Shown here: in pieces, positions 33,601-44,529 of the stretch
Layout: each line of letters begins with the position of its first letter
Numbering within the stretch: position 1 is the first letter of the stretch
Notes under the pieces: generated by a model
Told to the model about the DNA's origin: nothing
Database searches by the model: none
The model's input: the letters and a program-made list of their open reading frames with translations, nothing else
Program-made: the position numbers and the translations under genes
Assembly (NCBI GenBank): GCA_963575645.1
Contig: OY754464.1
Coordinates: 248,001-312,000, forward strand
DNA length: 64,000 bases
Source of the DNA: Xanthostigma xanthostigma
Taxonomy: Eukaryota > Arthropoda > Insecta > Raphidioptera > Raphidiidae
Reading direction: 5' to 3'

Positions 33601-36600
33601 CTCAAAAATATGTTTAACTTCTATATTTTTTGTGAAAGAAATATGCTATTTCGAATTTTTAGACTTAAAGAAAACCTTGTGTGTTGTAAATAATTATGTA
33701 GATAGTTTGTTTAAATTAGATCTTCTTTAATAGCTCGAGAAATACCTCAACCGACGCCAGATACAGATAAATGCCGAAGGAAAATAACATGGTGTACTGT
33801 GTCTAGAAATGAAACTGAAAAATGCGAGATGCTAAGCAAAGTCGCTTTTCGACTCGGAATACAACCCCAATTCGATTGTTTTCATGGATTATTCACCGTC
33901 GCTTGTCTTTATCAAATCAACCAAACAAAAGCAGATATCATCAGTATAGATTCAAATTATGGATACATTGCCAGACAGTAAGTCGTAACCAATAACTTAA
34001 TTAACCCCTTCGTTCCTGGCGGTCATTTCAATGGACATACTATTGTAATTTAAGTCAGCGTAATCAAATATCAAATTTCGTTCTTTTTGGGGTTTATCTG
34101 AGATGCAGGCATGCCATACAAAACAAAGATATAGTATTTGGGTGGGTAGAAATATCGAGTCAAGTGTTGACCGCAGTCCTGGATTCACGCAAAGCTGGTA
34201 AAAGTGTACATTCTGATTATGTATTACGCATTTTCATAATGTATTCTATTTTTCTTGTGCTGATATTTATTTTAATTTTATGTTGTTAACTTTACTAATT
34301 ATACTTAAAAAGTAATTAAACAATCTATGCGCTAGTGGTTACCGTAAAAAAATACATTTTTTGACCTGTTATCCATTTCAATAAACATAGGATTTTCCAA
34401 AATTCTGTAAATGTTAAATTTAGTTTTTCACTTAATATACCTTAATTACACCCTAAATAAGTCCAAAACCTTAGTAAATATTTTGTGTTTCAAAAATATA
34501 ATATTCAGGTCCGAAGGAGTTAAGTAGGGTAGAGCGGGGCTAGTTGAGCATAGGGGCAAGTTGGGCAATCGTAATTAAAATTTGTCATTTAATTTTCAGT
34601 AATTTCAATTTGGCGCCTATCGTCTACCACGCCGCTTCAGATGAAAAATCCACCATTTTGGCTGTTGTAAAATCTAATTCGAATTTGGAAAGACTTCAAA
34701 AACTTAAAAACAAAAAAGCATGTTTTCCGGAGTACGGAGGAATTGGTATGGCTATTTTATACATTTTTCATTGAAAAATATAATTTCAAAAATTATGTTT
34801 ACAATAAAAAAAACAGTTGTGTGGTTTTAAGAAACCACGACGCAAGTGAAACTTTTATTGGATTGTAGACACTTATCCATCACGATTAATTATAAACAAC
34901 AATATTCACATGAATACACGAATAAAAACATGTAAACACTGTACAGCACTTGCCCGCATGACAGACTGACTATGTGTTATACATACTACACGGTCAGCTG
35001 ATGCTAACCATGGGCGCCGCCATATTGGCCTTGGCTGCTCTACCGAGCGCCTACTCCGAGCGCCTTTCACTTTACCCCTACTACGTGGCCAGCTGTAATG
35101 CGACATGCAACAGACGGCCAGAAAAATACGGGGCGATAGAATAAAAGTTTCACTTTAAAAATAATAATTGCAGCTTGGATATCGTTTGTTCGCGCTGCTC
35201 GAGAAAAAAAGGTGTTATCACGAACTTGTGATTATGGAGAGGCGGTGAGCTCATTCTTTGAAGCTGCCTGTGTGCCAGGCGCCGACGACCGAATCTATCA
35301 CGGAGTAACGAACGGAACCGATTCAGGAAAATTGTGTAAACAGTGTTCGAGCGGTAAGTTCGTTAAAGGCACATACATACTTTTATTCTATACTGAGCCA
35401 GTTTCAAAACACGCATCGTGGGAAGCGAACACATCTAGAAAGGGGGGGGGGGAGGCAAACCGGGGTTTATTGGAACCATTCACTATCGAGAATCACAATC
35501 GTCATGTCTCTTTCTATTATTCTCGATACACGATCATAATTTTCATAATTTTATTGCAGGATGTTCAGCAAATGTCACCAATCCTTACTATGGCGACATA
35601 GGAGCTTTAAAATGCCTAAGGGACGGTCAAGGAGATGTGGCATTTATTGAAAGAAATAATGTTGCAGGTATTCGAATATTTGTGCTCTTTTATAATACGC
35701 GCCACGAATCTAAAAGGCTCGGAAGCTAGATGCGAATGCGGGCTTGCGTTTGTACAGTCTGTTGAAAAACTACAAGCTCGCAATTCAACAAAACTAACAT
35801 AGCAATAACATCTTGACAATATCGTACTCGACTGTACTTTAAAGCAGGAAAGCGACAAGTGACAAAGGCATCGAGCGATCACGGCCAATCACCGACGAGC
35901 GCACGTTCCGTGCAGGTAGCCGGGAGGTAGTGGGAGTCTCAACGGTTCTCAACGTGCTTTTGCGACGCTGCTCGTGACTAGCTTCCGAACCTTTTAGATC
36001 CGTGGCGCGTATTATACACGACTGCGTACGTAAAATTATTATATTATGTGTTTAAAAGTCAGGCCCGGCTCACATTTTTTTTTTAATAATATGGTTTTGT
36101 CCAGTTTAGTTCTATTTTTACTTTTCGCAGTGGGATTTTTGCCTAACAACAGGTCATTATTGATGTTCTATCGTTTTTCTGTACAGGTGATCAGACTATA
36201 TCACAAAATGACTATCACGTATTGTGCAGAAATGGTGATTTGGCAAAGGATATTGGATTTGACGTTGATCCTGAATGTGCTTTATCCGTAACGGTTGATT
36301 CAGAAACTTTAACAAGAAGAAAGGATGCTGACAGTCCCAAATACGAACTTTTTATGGATGATCTGGAATACTGGTTTGGCTCATACACTAATAAAAAACA
36401 ACTGTCAGCAATGAAAATGTTTTCCTCGTTTAAAGGGAATCGAGATTTGTTATTTAAGGTAAAATCATACTACAGTGTGAACTCTATATAGCGAAACTGA
36501 AAGGATCGGGTATTTTATTGCATTATAAAGATTTTCTTCATACCTCGATCGAAAGTACATACTTTCGGCACCAATTGTAAGGCAGAAAGTCTAACATTTA

Positions 36601-37245
36601 CGCATTGGTGGGATTACACGCACTGATGCGGGAAGTACGTACGTTCGTGCGGCTGTAAAGCAAAAACAATCTATTAACTGTTGTTTAGATGTCGTTTCCA
36701 TAGCAACCCTGTTAAATTTTAGCTCATAGTCGAGAACAGCTGTCATTCGTATTTTTACGTATAAGCTCAAAGCTGCTTGCTTGGAATTTATCTGCGTTTT
36801 TATGTATAATTAATTAAATAGTTAATGTATTTAAGAAGTGTACTTACGACCGAGCTATGAAGAAAAATAGTATACACCACTCTGGCCGAAAATTTGATGC
36901 ACTGCGCAAGAATATCACACTTTCGGTCCTTGTGGTGTAATATACTATTATAGGACCGTCTTAAATTAAAGTATTGCTTGAATTTATGCACTTTTTAATC
37001 AATTATACACACTGATTCCATGCGGACAAAGTCACGCGTAAAAGCTAGTAAATTATATTTTGTTACAGGGAAACATTGTAGGATTTGATGAAACTGATAA
37101 TCCAAATAATGAATTCACAAGAAATTATCAAGAGCTTTTCAAACATTTGGATGGATGCATATCAGGAAATGGTGCTTCTACGCAAATAACCCCCGCTCGA
37201 ATGTTTGTAGTTTTGCTTTTGGCAGCACTGCTTTATTTTAAGTGA
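27691..37245 (+). CDS. Tsf3: Transferrin, Tsf3-like, GPI-type tail, iron ligands lost
   Basis: Exons: 27691-27748, 29398-29488, 30093-30229, 30886-31164, 31658-31931, 32619-32776, 33734-33977, 34600-34745, 35174-35353, 35560-35667, 36187-36458 and 37069-37245. All are GT-AG and in phase, giving 707 residues. A signal peptide (1-18) is followed by an N-lobe (about 20-340; SVDCALKLK, GKRFCHPGF, FFGPSCRPG, ALKCL, YAYLCPNGT) and a C-lobe (about 350-670; ITWCTVS, IDSNYGYIA, KKACFPEYGG, ALKCL, GDVAF). A hydrophobic tail (FVVLLLAALLYF) after small residues suggests a GPI anchor. By motif alignment, N-lobe ligands D/Y/Y/H read T/E/H/P. In the C-lobe only D (IDSN) remains; both Tyr and His are replaced, as are the anion-binding Thr and Arg. 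Both lobes probably bind no iron, as reported for insect Tsf3, unlike Tsf1 and Tsf2. Family certain; Tsf3 orthology likely. Confidence 0.92.
27788..28258 (+). mobile_element. RTE-type LINE 3' tail in transferrin intron 1
   Basis: It starts ACTAGCCGTTATCCGCGGCT, runs through TTTCACCCTCTAAGGGGTTG and GCCAAATTTCTGCCCAATCC, and ends in GTCA repeats. A related copy occupies 32935-33272 in intron 6. It has the signature of RTE-type 3' ends and no coding region. The family B copy at 28258-28497 follows directly. Confidence 0.7.
28258..28497 (+). mobile_element. Retroposon tail family B, uninterrupted copy
   Basis: It matches the two halves of 18018-18663 through GTCGACTTACGTTGCA, GGTCTCCACGAAAAGCGC and GGATGAGTAGTTTCGGAGAT. 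It lacks the 392-bp LINE insertion found there and so serves as an empty-site reference. It lies in transferrin intron 1. Confidence 0.7.
28502..28851. repeat. 350-bp dispersed repeat, copy 2
   Basis: It is close to 27162-27498 over its whole length with an extra block GGAGGGCAAAACC near 28560. It is in transferrin intron 1. Similarity appears above 90% by eye. Confidence 0.8.
29210..29370 (-). repeat. Dispersed repeat family E fragment
   Basis: GTTGACAACAAACTACAATA and CACTACTGCCATAAGCCGTG are the reverse complement of sequence at 45835-45905. AATGTGCTGACGATAAACGC recurs near 62013. It is a fragment of a larger element also seen at 45500-45910 and 61990-62330, lying just upstream of transferrin exon 2. 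Confidence 0.6.
29900..30075. repeat. AT-rich MITE-like repeat in transferrin intron 2
   Basis: TTCAATAAATAAAATTATCGACC near 29931 and TATTGAAGAATTCTAATCAGACGTTAATCAAAG near 30013 recur, diverged, at about 60460-60560. CAAATAAATAAAATTATCGACC also occurs near 37457. Boundaries are approximate. It ends shortly before the acceptor of exon 3. Confidence 0.45.
30260..30640 (+). repeat. Dispersed repeat, inverted partner of 44530-44990
   Basis: It shares with the minus strand of 44530-44990 the ordered landmarks TTACCATTCCAAC, GGCGCATGCGCAGAAG, ACTTTTCATAAC and AATCAGCTGTTCTTTTGTTCTGTAGATCTG. It sits in transferrin intron 3. Old copy; class unknown. Confidence 0.55.
32935..33272 (+). mobile_element. 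RTE-type LINE 3' tail in transferrin intron 6, with GTCA microsatellite
   Basis: It is related to 27788-28258 from TGAAAATGACACCC onward (TTTCACCCTCTGAAGGGGTT; GTGCCAAATTTCTGCCC). It ends in about five GTCA units near 33243-33266. The 5' boundary is truncated. Confidence 0.7.
34844..35156. mobile_element. MITE in transferrin intron 8
   Basis: The termini AAGTGAAACTTTTATT and AATAAAAGTTTCACTT are exact inverse copies enclosing about 313 bp with no open frame of interest. It lies only about 17 bp upstream of the exon 9 acceptor. Confidence 0.7.
35695..36012. mobile_element. MITE family M1, copy 3, in transferrin intron 10
   Basis: It starts ATACGCGCCACGAATCTAAA and ends TTTAGATCCGTGGCGCGTAT, flanked by TATA on both sides. 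It is 318 bp. It begins 27 bp after the exon 10 donor, so it arrived without harming that splice site. Confidence 0.82.
36500..36965. repeat. Diverged repeat in transferrin intron 11
   Basis: It contains GAAAGTACATACTTTC, a repeat-like block with TACACCACTC near 36870, and ATATCACACTTTCGGTCCTTGTGGTGTAATATACTAT near 36910-36950. The reverse complement of the latter recurs inside the Notum gene at 52901-52956. Family unknown. Confidence 0.45.
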
Positions 37246-37330
37246 TCGAGAGTAGATTATGGTAACCTATTTTTATAGATGTATTGTATGTATTTTTTGT
37301 ACGAATTATCCAGCATCACAATTATTTAAG

Positions 37331-37336
37331 AATAAA
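37331..37336 (+). terminator. Tsf3: Poly(A) signal of the transferrin gene
   Basis: AATAAA lies 86 nt after the TGA at 37243-37245. It is the first hexamer downstream and suits a short 3' UTR. Confidence 0.55.
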
Positions 37337-37532
37337 AAGTAAACAATTCATTTGTCTTTCTCATATACGGAAATAGTTTGTGTATTTTTGTTCGGTGAAG
37401 TATTTTTTTTTTAAGTTTGAAAGGTAAGAAATCGATCTTTAGCCAAAATGTAATATTTCAAATAAATAAAATTATCGACCAATTTTTTCATTATCGTGTT
37501 TTTAGCTTGTCGTATAGAAAATATAAAAAAAA

Positions 37533-37780
37533 TTGGTTGTCTGTAAAGTCGGTTTACGGACGATAGTTTTACGTGATAACGTCATAAAGAAACATTGATG
37601 AACTCTCTGACGTCACACGAGAAGAGAGAGAAATGCGTACAAGCCGACGCTTGGGCCGATCGTGCCTCTCTATCGCTTATACCGCGCTCTCGCTTGCACG
37701 CCCAGGCTCAGGCGGAACGTGACACTTTTTCGTGCGTGCAGCCGGTGTTTCATCAATTTATAAGACGTTATCACGTCAAA
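37533..37780 (+). mobile_element. Repeat family R, copy 1
   Basis: It begins TTGGTTGTCTGTAAAGTCGG and ends GACGTTATCACGTCAAA. GTGATAACGT near the left and ACGTTATCAC near the right are inverse copies, so it is a terminal-inverted-repeat element. Other copies are at 38008-38211, 41551-41754 and, larger and inverted, 57083-57667. Confidence 0.75.
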
Positions 37781-38007
37781 AAAAATTTAATCCTATTTTC
37801 ACCTTTAAATTAAAATTAGAAATATTGGTGACAGAGTTCCGGGAGATGGGACTTTTTTATAGGAAAAATCCTGCTATTTCAGAATATTTTTTGTGATTTC
37901 AGATATCTGCAATAGTTTTTGAGATACTTGCAAAAAACCAAACCCTTCTTTTTTTTACTAAAATGTTTATAACTTTTTTCGTCCCCCTCTTCAATTTTTT
38001 TCAAAAA

Positions 38008-38211
38008 TTGGTTGTCTGTAAAGTCGGTTTACGGACGATAGTTTTAGGTGATAACGTATTCCGTAATACATAACCTAAATTTTAGTAGCTGTCAAACTTG
38101 GGCCGAAGCATACTGCGCTCTCGCTTGCACGCACAGGGTCAGACGGAACGTTACACTTTTTCGTGCGTGCAGCTGGTGTTTCATCAATTTATAAGACGTT
38201 ATCACGTCAAA
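38008..38211 (+). mobile_element. Repeat family R, copy 2
   Basis: It has the same ends as 37533-37780 but with ATTCCGTAATACATAACCTA after the left GATAACGT, like the copies at 41551 and 57600. It lacks the GACGTCACACG block of copy 1. Confidence 0.75.
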
Positions 38212-38687
38212 AGTTTCTAGATGTAATTCCAAATCGAATGATCATAATTTTCGGTGAAGAAGGAGTGGAAATCATCAAAAAGGGACATAGGGAACTAGAG
38301 TACGAGACTATATATTGTCAATACAATAAACTCAATTAACAAAGATTTATCAAAAATAATTAAAATTTATTATTTACAATAATGAACGTATTGTATAAAA
38401 TGAAGCCTTAATATTAGTGATTATTTCACTTAGGTTAGTTATGGTGTTATTTAACCTTTAGCCAATCGCTGCCTCGCTATAAAAAAGTATTTACTTTCTG
38501 AATTAATTTGGTACAGATGTTGAATTAATAATATTTAAGAGAAAAATATTGTTTTAAGAGATACCTATATCAAGGGGTTATTTTTTTAATTTGTGCGAAA
38601 ATCAAAGTTCACATAATAGAACCACACTGCCTGTATTAATAAATACACTATATTGTCAGCAGGGTGTGGCACTGGGACCCAAGTTTT

Positions 38688-38693
38688 TTTATT
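38688..38693 (-). terminator. Candidate poly(A) signal of the PLC-like gene
   Basis: The minus strand reads AATAAA about 16 nt after the TAA at 38711-38709. It is unusually close to the stop, so a later signal is possible. Confidence 0.3.
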
Positions 38694-38708
38694 ACACTTC
38701 GTTTATAA

Positions 38709-41700
38709 TTATGTGCCGGGTTTCTTTACATTTGCGTCAATTGCAAGTTCAATTAAATTATTTCCAAGGAAAAAGTCAGTCGCAACAATATTTGATAAGT
38801 GTCCCCATTTTGTGCGAAACCATGAGGTCAAATTTCTGTTGACCGAATCCGCCATTTCCCTGTTACTGCCTGATTGTAAAATGACATTAAGTGGCGAAGG
38901 AGTCAAATGCGCCATCGTTGCCCACAGCGGATTTGTGTCTGCATTTTTTGGATAATGAGACGATGTCACCGTCTTTTCAATATAAGTTTTCAAACCGGAT
39001 GGCGTATCTTGATCACCCCAAAATTGTTGCAGTGGCCCCCACAACCAATCATATTCTGGAAAAAGAAAAAGGATCATCATCAAAATTTACACAAAACACG
39101 TATTTCTTAGTTTAAACAACACTCAAAAATTAAAATGCGCAAGCAGAGACAATATCAATCTCAAAGCCGCTGCGCACGAGGCTGGTTTTGCCGCTAGATT
39201 CTTTGCTAGATTTCAAGCGTGCTGTAGCTCTGGGTTTCGTGACGCGTTCGTTTCAGACGATACGTGTTTTGAAGCTGGTTTTGTAGATGGGTTGTGATAA
39301 TATGCTGTTTCCTGATTGGTTTTTGCTCAAAACAAGCAAGAAAAATTGCCCCGGTTCTGATTTTGTAATCCATCTTGCGAGTCCGCAATATAAAGTCATC
39401 TCCATCTTCGCAGCCAGCGTGTCAGCTAGTACAAGCCCCAACAGTGATTCTAGGGGAAAAAGCAGCCTCGTGTTTTGCGGCCTTTAGTTTACTAGCCTTG
39501 TGAAGTATTTTTGTCGCCATATGCAATAATCAATCGTCTGTCCTGAGCCCAAATTTCATTCAATGTAGGACCCAAACGGTTTGAATGCTTTTTAAAGTTT
39601 AGAGTTAAATTTCCCAACTCGTTTTCGAGAAGAGTGGCCAGCTTTTTGTGTCGAATGGGACGCGAGTTGAATCCCACCGGAAATCTGTGAAAGTCTAGCA
39701 CGATCACTTCGCCTTTTGCAAATTCCAAAAAACGGCGTATATCATTGAGAAACGGTATCAGTGGAGCAACTTTTATTAAGTCGTGGTTTATCCAAAACCT
39801 GAAACAAAAAACACGCGTTGGAATAGTGTAAGAAACAAAGATCAACTGTCGTTTCAAAATCCGCTTGAGCTCCAGATTGTGTTTTTGTTTCAGCTCTACC
39901 AAGAAAAGGCTACCGCAAGAATGGATTGAATTCAAAGTTTAAAACATTCAAATGTTAAACAAATACAATTAATGATAGAATGGTGGGGACTGAGGGTGCT
40001 CTAAGTTTTGAAGACACGTCATGACGCACGTTTACCCTCTTTACCTCCCTTATCTACGCCCTTGCTAAATACCTGTTCGTTTCATTTCCAGAGGCTGACG
40101 AATAGTATCCAACCCTGACATCTATGTATCTAATTCCAAACACCAATTGACTCCAAATATCGCGATCCTGTGTCAGCAAGTATCTTTGAAAGAGATAACT
40201 ACGTTTCATAGCTGATCCTCGATGGTAACAGCCTGAGTTGTGCGTTCCCGGAATAAAAAGCGAATTGATTGGCAAATGACCAATCTGCATTCTGGAAATA
40301 AAATTCAAAGATACACAAAACTCGTGATATGACACAGAAGTGATTTATTTGGGATGCGGTGTCATCAGTGAAAGACACATTTTTTCAGATGCAGAAAAGA
40401 CATGTAACAATAAAATGGTGGCAGACTTCAAAATGATGACTAAATAGATACAATCGCTAACTGATCCAAACTGGTAAAACGATGCACCAAAGGGCCGTGT
40501 CATTTACACCTTACATATGTTAAATTGTTTAATTCGCATCAATAAGTAATTTAACTGACATCTAGAAGTAATAATTCACAGTCAATTCATGTTTCTTACT
40601 TGTGATCGTACATCCAGGTGGGTTCAATTTTAAGACAGTTCGATTTGAGCAGAGTATTATTGTTGTACGAAGCGATCCAATATGGCAGACAGTGTGGACC
40701 AGGGATTACTGTAGGAGTTTGTTCATTATCCAAGAATTCCTTGTCCCATCCGCCAGGGAATAGAGGTTTCTCAAATGTCACGTTTGTTTGGTAATATCCG
40801 GACGGGTGTTCATTTATGTTCACACGCACTGCGGGCGTTATGTTTAAATCCTTCAACAAAAATATTTTGGTAGATCATTATAAGTTGTAAGGTGCCTTCC
40901 GTTTTATTCTGGACAGCGTCGGTCCGAAGATAGAGCGAAGGGCAGTGGACGAAGTCGCATCAGCGAGGCCCTTTTCTTTCAGTAGGTATACCTATTCCCA
41001 AGATCAATGCAGTGATCCTGCCATATTTGCATGTAGGTATTATTTAGTAGAGTCTTTTATGGTACTAATCGGACTATTCATTTAGCGGAGATCATGGCGT
41101 TTGGCTTCAAGTTAGCACACAAGAGGTCTTGCGCGAGGCCCTCCAAGGCCCGCTTTGCCCACGCCAATGGCGAAGGCAAGAAGAAATTAAAATTTTGACT
41201 CAGTGGCATTTATCGATTTAAATCAATATGTTTTTTGTTTCTGAGATATCGCAGGTGTAACTTTTTCAAATGAATATCCTAATCTAATAATATGTACCAA
41301 GTGTATGAGAACATATAAAATTTAGTTCAGATTTACTTAAAAGACTATGAAAAAATTGTACCGATCTTGGATCTTGAAAGAATAAGCCAACCCAGTTTGG
41401 AACGGCCCATTGTGACGAATTTTCACACGACAAGACCCAATTCATTTCCAAATCGGTGCCTTTGTAAGGTGTTTTTCCTTGATTTGTGCTCCATAAGGAT
41501 GAAACTGTTAGAAACACTGCTCCACATTCTGTAGTCGTTGTTCCTAAAAATTGGTTGTCTGTAAAGTCGGTTTACGGACGATAGTTTTACGTGATAACGT
41601 ATTCCGTAATACATAACCTAAATTTTAGTAGCTGTCAAACTTGGGCCGAAGCCTACAGCGTTCTCGCTTGCACGCACAGCGTCAGGCGGAACGTTACACT

Positions 41701-43662
41701 TTTTCGTGCGTGCAGCTGGTGTTTCATCAATTTATAAGACGTTATCACGTCAAAATAAATATTTAAAAATATATTTTACGGCAAGGGGAGCGTCATTTGT
41801 TAAAAGTAACAGCAACACACGCAAACCAGACTGAGTCATTACAACGCGTGACCGGGTGCAGCTAGTCTGGGTACAATAAATAAAGAAATTGTTTTTTTGC
41901 TAAACAAAAACTATTGCCTATAGCCAGACAAATCCTAACTTGAAAATAATTACAATGGTATTAGTAGGTACTACCTATACCTACTTAAATAATATTTTGA
42001 TAGAACAAAACATTTGCTATTTATTTTAAATTAATTATTGTCATTTTCATGTTGAACAATAATTAGAATATTTAAATGTGTTGAACAGTCGTCTGCAGAT
42101 GACTATGATGATAATATTATACTATGATGCAATGCGGTGATTTTTGCGGTGGTCTGCGATTCCGCCTATTATACGTTCCTACTAGCTGTTGCCTGCGACT
42201 TCATGGGCGTTGGATTCGAAATACAGTAAGACATTATTTCGCAAAGTAAATCGACGAAAAAAACGGTGGCAAAGCCGAACTCGGCCGCTAGTACCCTTAA
42301 TTCTTATACAAATGTAATCAATTACCAAAAGCAATTTTAGTCATTTTACTTGAATTAGTGTCTAGTTCTTAGCAAAGTCTCTTTTTTTGGTAAAACATTT
42401 ATTTCCGTTTTGTTTGAAAATTGTTTTAACTGGTACCTACGTAACAAAAATATTAGGAGCACTGTGGTTTGAACCTAATAAAAAATAGAGAATAGTTACT
42501 TCTTACCACAACAAGTTTATTAGTGGATGTACATTTCGAGAGAGTTTAGTGTATTGCTGAAGATGAGAGCATAGCTCTCGAAATGTACATCCACTAATAA
42601 ACTTGTGTGGTAAGAAGTAACTATTCTCTATTTGTTATTGGTACCTACGTTTTGATGAGATTTACATTATTCACTGGAGAGGTTCAAAAAGTTTGGGTAC
42701 CGCTGCTTTTCAACGCCTATGGATAGTGTGAATAATTAATACGCCCCGCAAAGCGGAACAAACTGTGTACATAACACTATTATAATATTATGTATAGCAA
42801 GTGGCAAGGTCCACCGTCCGAGCGCCAGGGCTTGATCGATTCAAATGTTATACTAGCGGTCCCGCCCGGTTTCGCCCGGGTGCAAAAGAACGAATAGGGG
42901 ATGGACATGAGTACGCACATTCATCGTAGTTTACCAAGATTAATGTTGTGTCCAAATTTCATGACGATCGGAATTACCGTTCAAAAGTTTTTGTCGGACG
43001 GACAAATTTTGGGTTACATTTTGCAATATCTTTCATTGATGCTCCGCTCCTCTATTGGTCGTAGCGTGATATTATATGTAGCCGATATTATATATAGATA
43101 AATTGTATTTTTGTTAATTGTTTTAAATAGAAAATAAAATACATAATTATAAAAATATATATAATTCTATTGATTCCTTATAATTCTTTTCATAATATTA
43201 ACTATTGAACGTCACTCTAATAAAAAAAAGAAAAAAAATTATTAGAGTGGCGTTCAATAGTTAATATTATGAAAAGAATTAGTGACATTGTAACATTTAC
43301 ATCTTATTTTTAAAATAAATTATGTATTATTTTCTATTTAAAACAATATAACAAAAATATTAACCTAAACCGCATTTGAGTTCCGAATATAACAAAAATA
43401 ATTGTCGAAACGTCAGCATAATAATTGCAATTTATACCATAGTATTGCTTTTTTCTGATCCTATGCTACGAACAAATTCGAGCGAAGCCGGACCGGACCG
43501 CTAGTATTTAATACAAAAATCAAGTTAAATAAAAGCTCTTTAAAAGTTAAACTTACTGTCAGGTACGCTGGCACGCACTGAAAGGACGCACAAAATTCTA
43601 ATTATCGATTTGAAAGTTTCTCCCTTGGTTCCAGGAGGAATTGGTCCTTTGGTCGGTGCCAT
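38709..43662 (-). CDS. Secreted PI-PLC X-domain-containing protein
   Basis: Exons (minus): 43662-43557, 41543-41362, 40850-40600, 40291-40073, 39798-39497 and 39055-38709. Phases close to 468 residues. Residues about 17-31 form a hydrophobic signal-like segment. An N-terminal domain in exons 2-3 (FLTVSSLW, WVGLFF, PGPHCLPYWIASY) precedes the PI-PLC X barrel. Barrel motifs are IPGTHNS with His197, the RYIDVRV strand (residues 234-240), FWINHDL with His258, EVIVLDFHRFP, and a C-terminal NIVATDFFLGNN. This is the metazoan PLCXD-like group, not the calcium-dependent signalling PLCs: no PH, EF-hand, Y or C2 domain is seen. The substrate is unknown. The donor after exon 5 reads AAG|GCTAGT, a GC-AG intron; unspliced reading would stop two codons later. 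The exon 2 acceptor abuts a repeat family R copy. The 3' end faces the transferrin gene. Domain call is firm; exact subfamily open. Confidence 0.88.
39163..39485. mobile_element. MITE family M2, related copy in PLC intron 5
   Basis: It starts AAAGCCGCTGCGCACGAGGC and ends GCCTCGTGTTTTGCGGCCTT. It is 323 bp. On the gene's strand it begins about 11 nt after the exon 5 end at 39497, practically on top of the donor site. Confidence 0.75.
41551..41754 (+). mobile_element. Repeat family R, copy 3, abutting PLC exon 2
   Basis: It begins TTGGTTGTCTGTAAAGTCGG and ends GTTATCACGTCAAA. All copies are preceded by an A-run, which may be part of the element. On the gene's strand this becomes the CCAATTTTTAG acceptor directly before exon 2 (41543). 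Confidence 0.8.
42483..42633. mobile_element. Hairpin MITE with about 59-bp arms
   Basis: The left arm 42483-42543 and right arm 42575-42633 are reverse complements with a small indel (ACAACAAG versus CTTGTGT). The centre is about 30 nt. It is in PLC intron 1. Arm landmarks are AGAATAGTTACTTCTTACCA and GGATGTACATTTCGAGAG. Confidence 0.8.
42852..43100 (+). mobile_element. Retroposon family A, short copy
   Basis: It starts ACTAGCGGTCCCGCCCGGTT and shares CCAAATTTCATGACGATCGG, GTTCAAAAGTTTTTGTCG and GGTCGTAGCGTGATATTATA with 9705-10322. It lacks the tRNA-like middle part. It lies in PLC intron 1. Confidence 0.65.
43182..43280. repeat. Foldback repeat with 41-bp arms
   Basis: The arms 43182-43222 and 43239-43280 differ by one base (GAACGTCAC versus GAACGCCAC) and flank a purine-rich loop. 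Landmark: AATTCTTTTCATAATATTA. It is in PLC intron 1, about 280 bp from exon 1. Confidence 0.75.
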
Positions 43663-43955
43663 GTTGCGAACAAAACCTGATGGATTACAGTGTCACCTCC
43701 ATCTAACTTACTCAACGTACGCGTCTAATAAACACTGCATCACACAAAATTAGTATTCATGTTACATATATCTATGTATACAGTATGTTGGTCCATTGCT
43801 GGTAGTTGGTACATAGCTAAGAATTCCGTTTTCTGAGGTAGCTCACTCGCGACGGTCGCAGACAAAAATATAGCTTAAAATAAGTACCTACCAACAGTTA
43901 GAGGTTCCACGTACATTTTTGTAAGAGACTGTACCCAACACATCTAAGCTTTAAT

Positions 43956-44143
43956 CAGGCGCGGTCGCAGCCTGAAATTTTGGGGGGGGTCACTCACTAC
44001 ACTAATAAAAAAAGTCGTCTTTTTGTATTGTAGCTAAAAATTTTCTTTTATTATTTGGCAAATTTTTGAGATTTTTCAATTTGACTTTAGATTTTGGGGG
44101 GGGGTCATGTCCCCTGTGACCCCCCCCCTTCGGACCGCGCCTG
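43956..44143. mobile_element. hAT-type MITE with perfect 8-bp target duplication
   Basis: The terminal CAGGCGCGGTC is mirrored by GACCGCGCCTG. GCTTTAAT at 43948-43955 repeats exactly at 44144-44151. It is 188 bp with long G- and C-runs inside. It lies about 290 bp upstream of the PLC ATG, so it could sit within its promoter. Confidence 0.9.
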
Positions 44144-44529
44144 GCTTTAATGTACACATACACTCCTATGCAATTACAATTATTGCAAGTACAATAAAAA
44201 TATTTTTCAAAAAATTTATAATTTTTTAATTTAGAATGTATTGGTTTTTAAGGAGTGGAATCTATGGCAAGCGTTCCATAGGTTCGCTACCCCTAGTATA
44301 GAGTGATTGTTTGGAGTCTTAAAAAAATTCCAGCTAATTGGGCTACGGGACCATTCCAACTTCAAAATGTTGACATTTGATATAGTATAATAAAGAAAAT
44401 AAAATTTCTGATAGCGCGTGCGGTGACGAGGGTAATGGCTAGTATTCAATATGATATTTGCTATTCGTTGCCATGGCTACCTACATAATATGTTCCACGT
44501 CATGTAAAAATTAATCAAAGCATGCTTAA

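Larger units (their letters stand above)
37340..38690. other. Convergent intergenic region with two repeat copies
   Basis: Two copies of repeat family R (37533-37780, 38008-38211) occupy most of this 1.35-kb gap between the 3' ends of the transferrin and PLC genes. The rest is AT-rich and has no gene signal. Confidence 0.7.
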
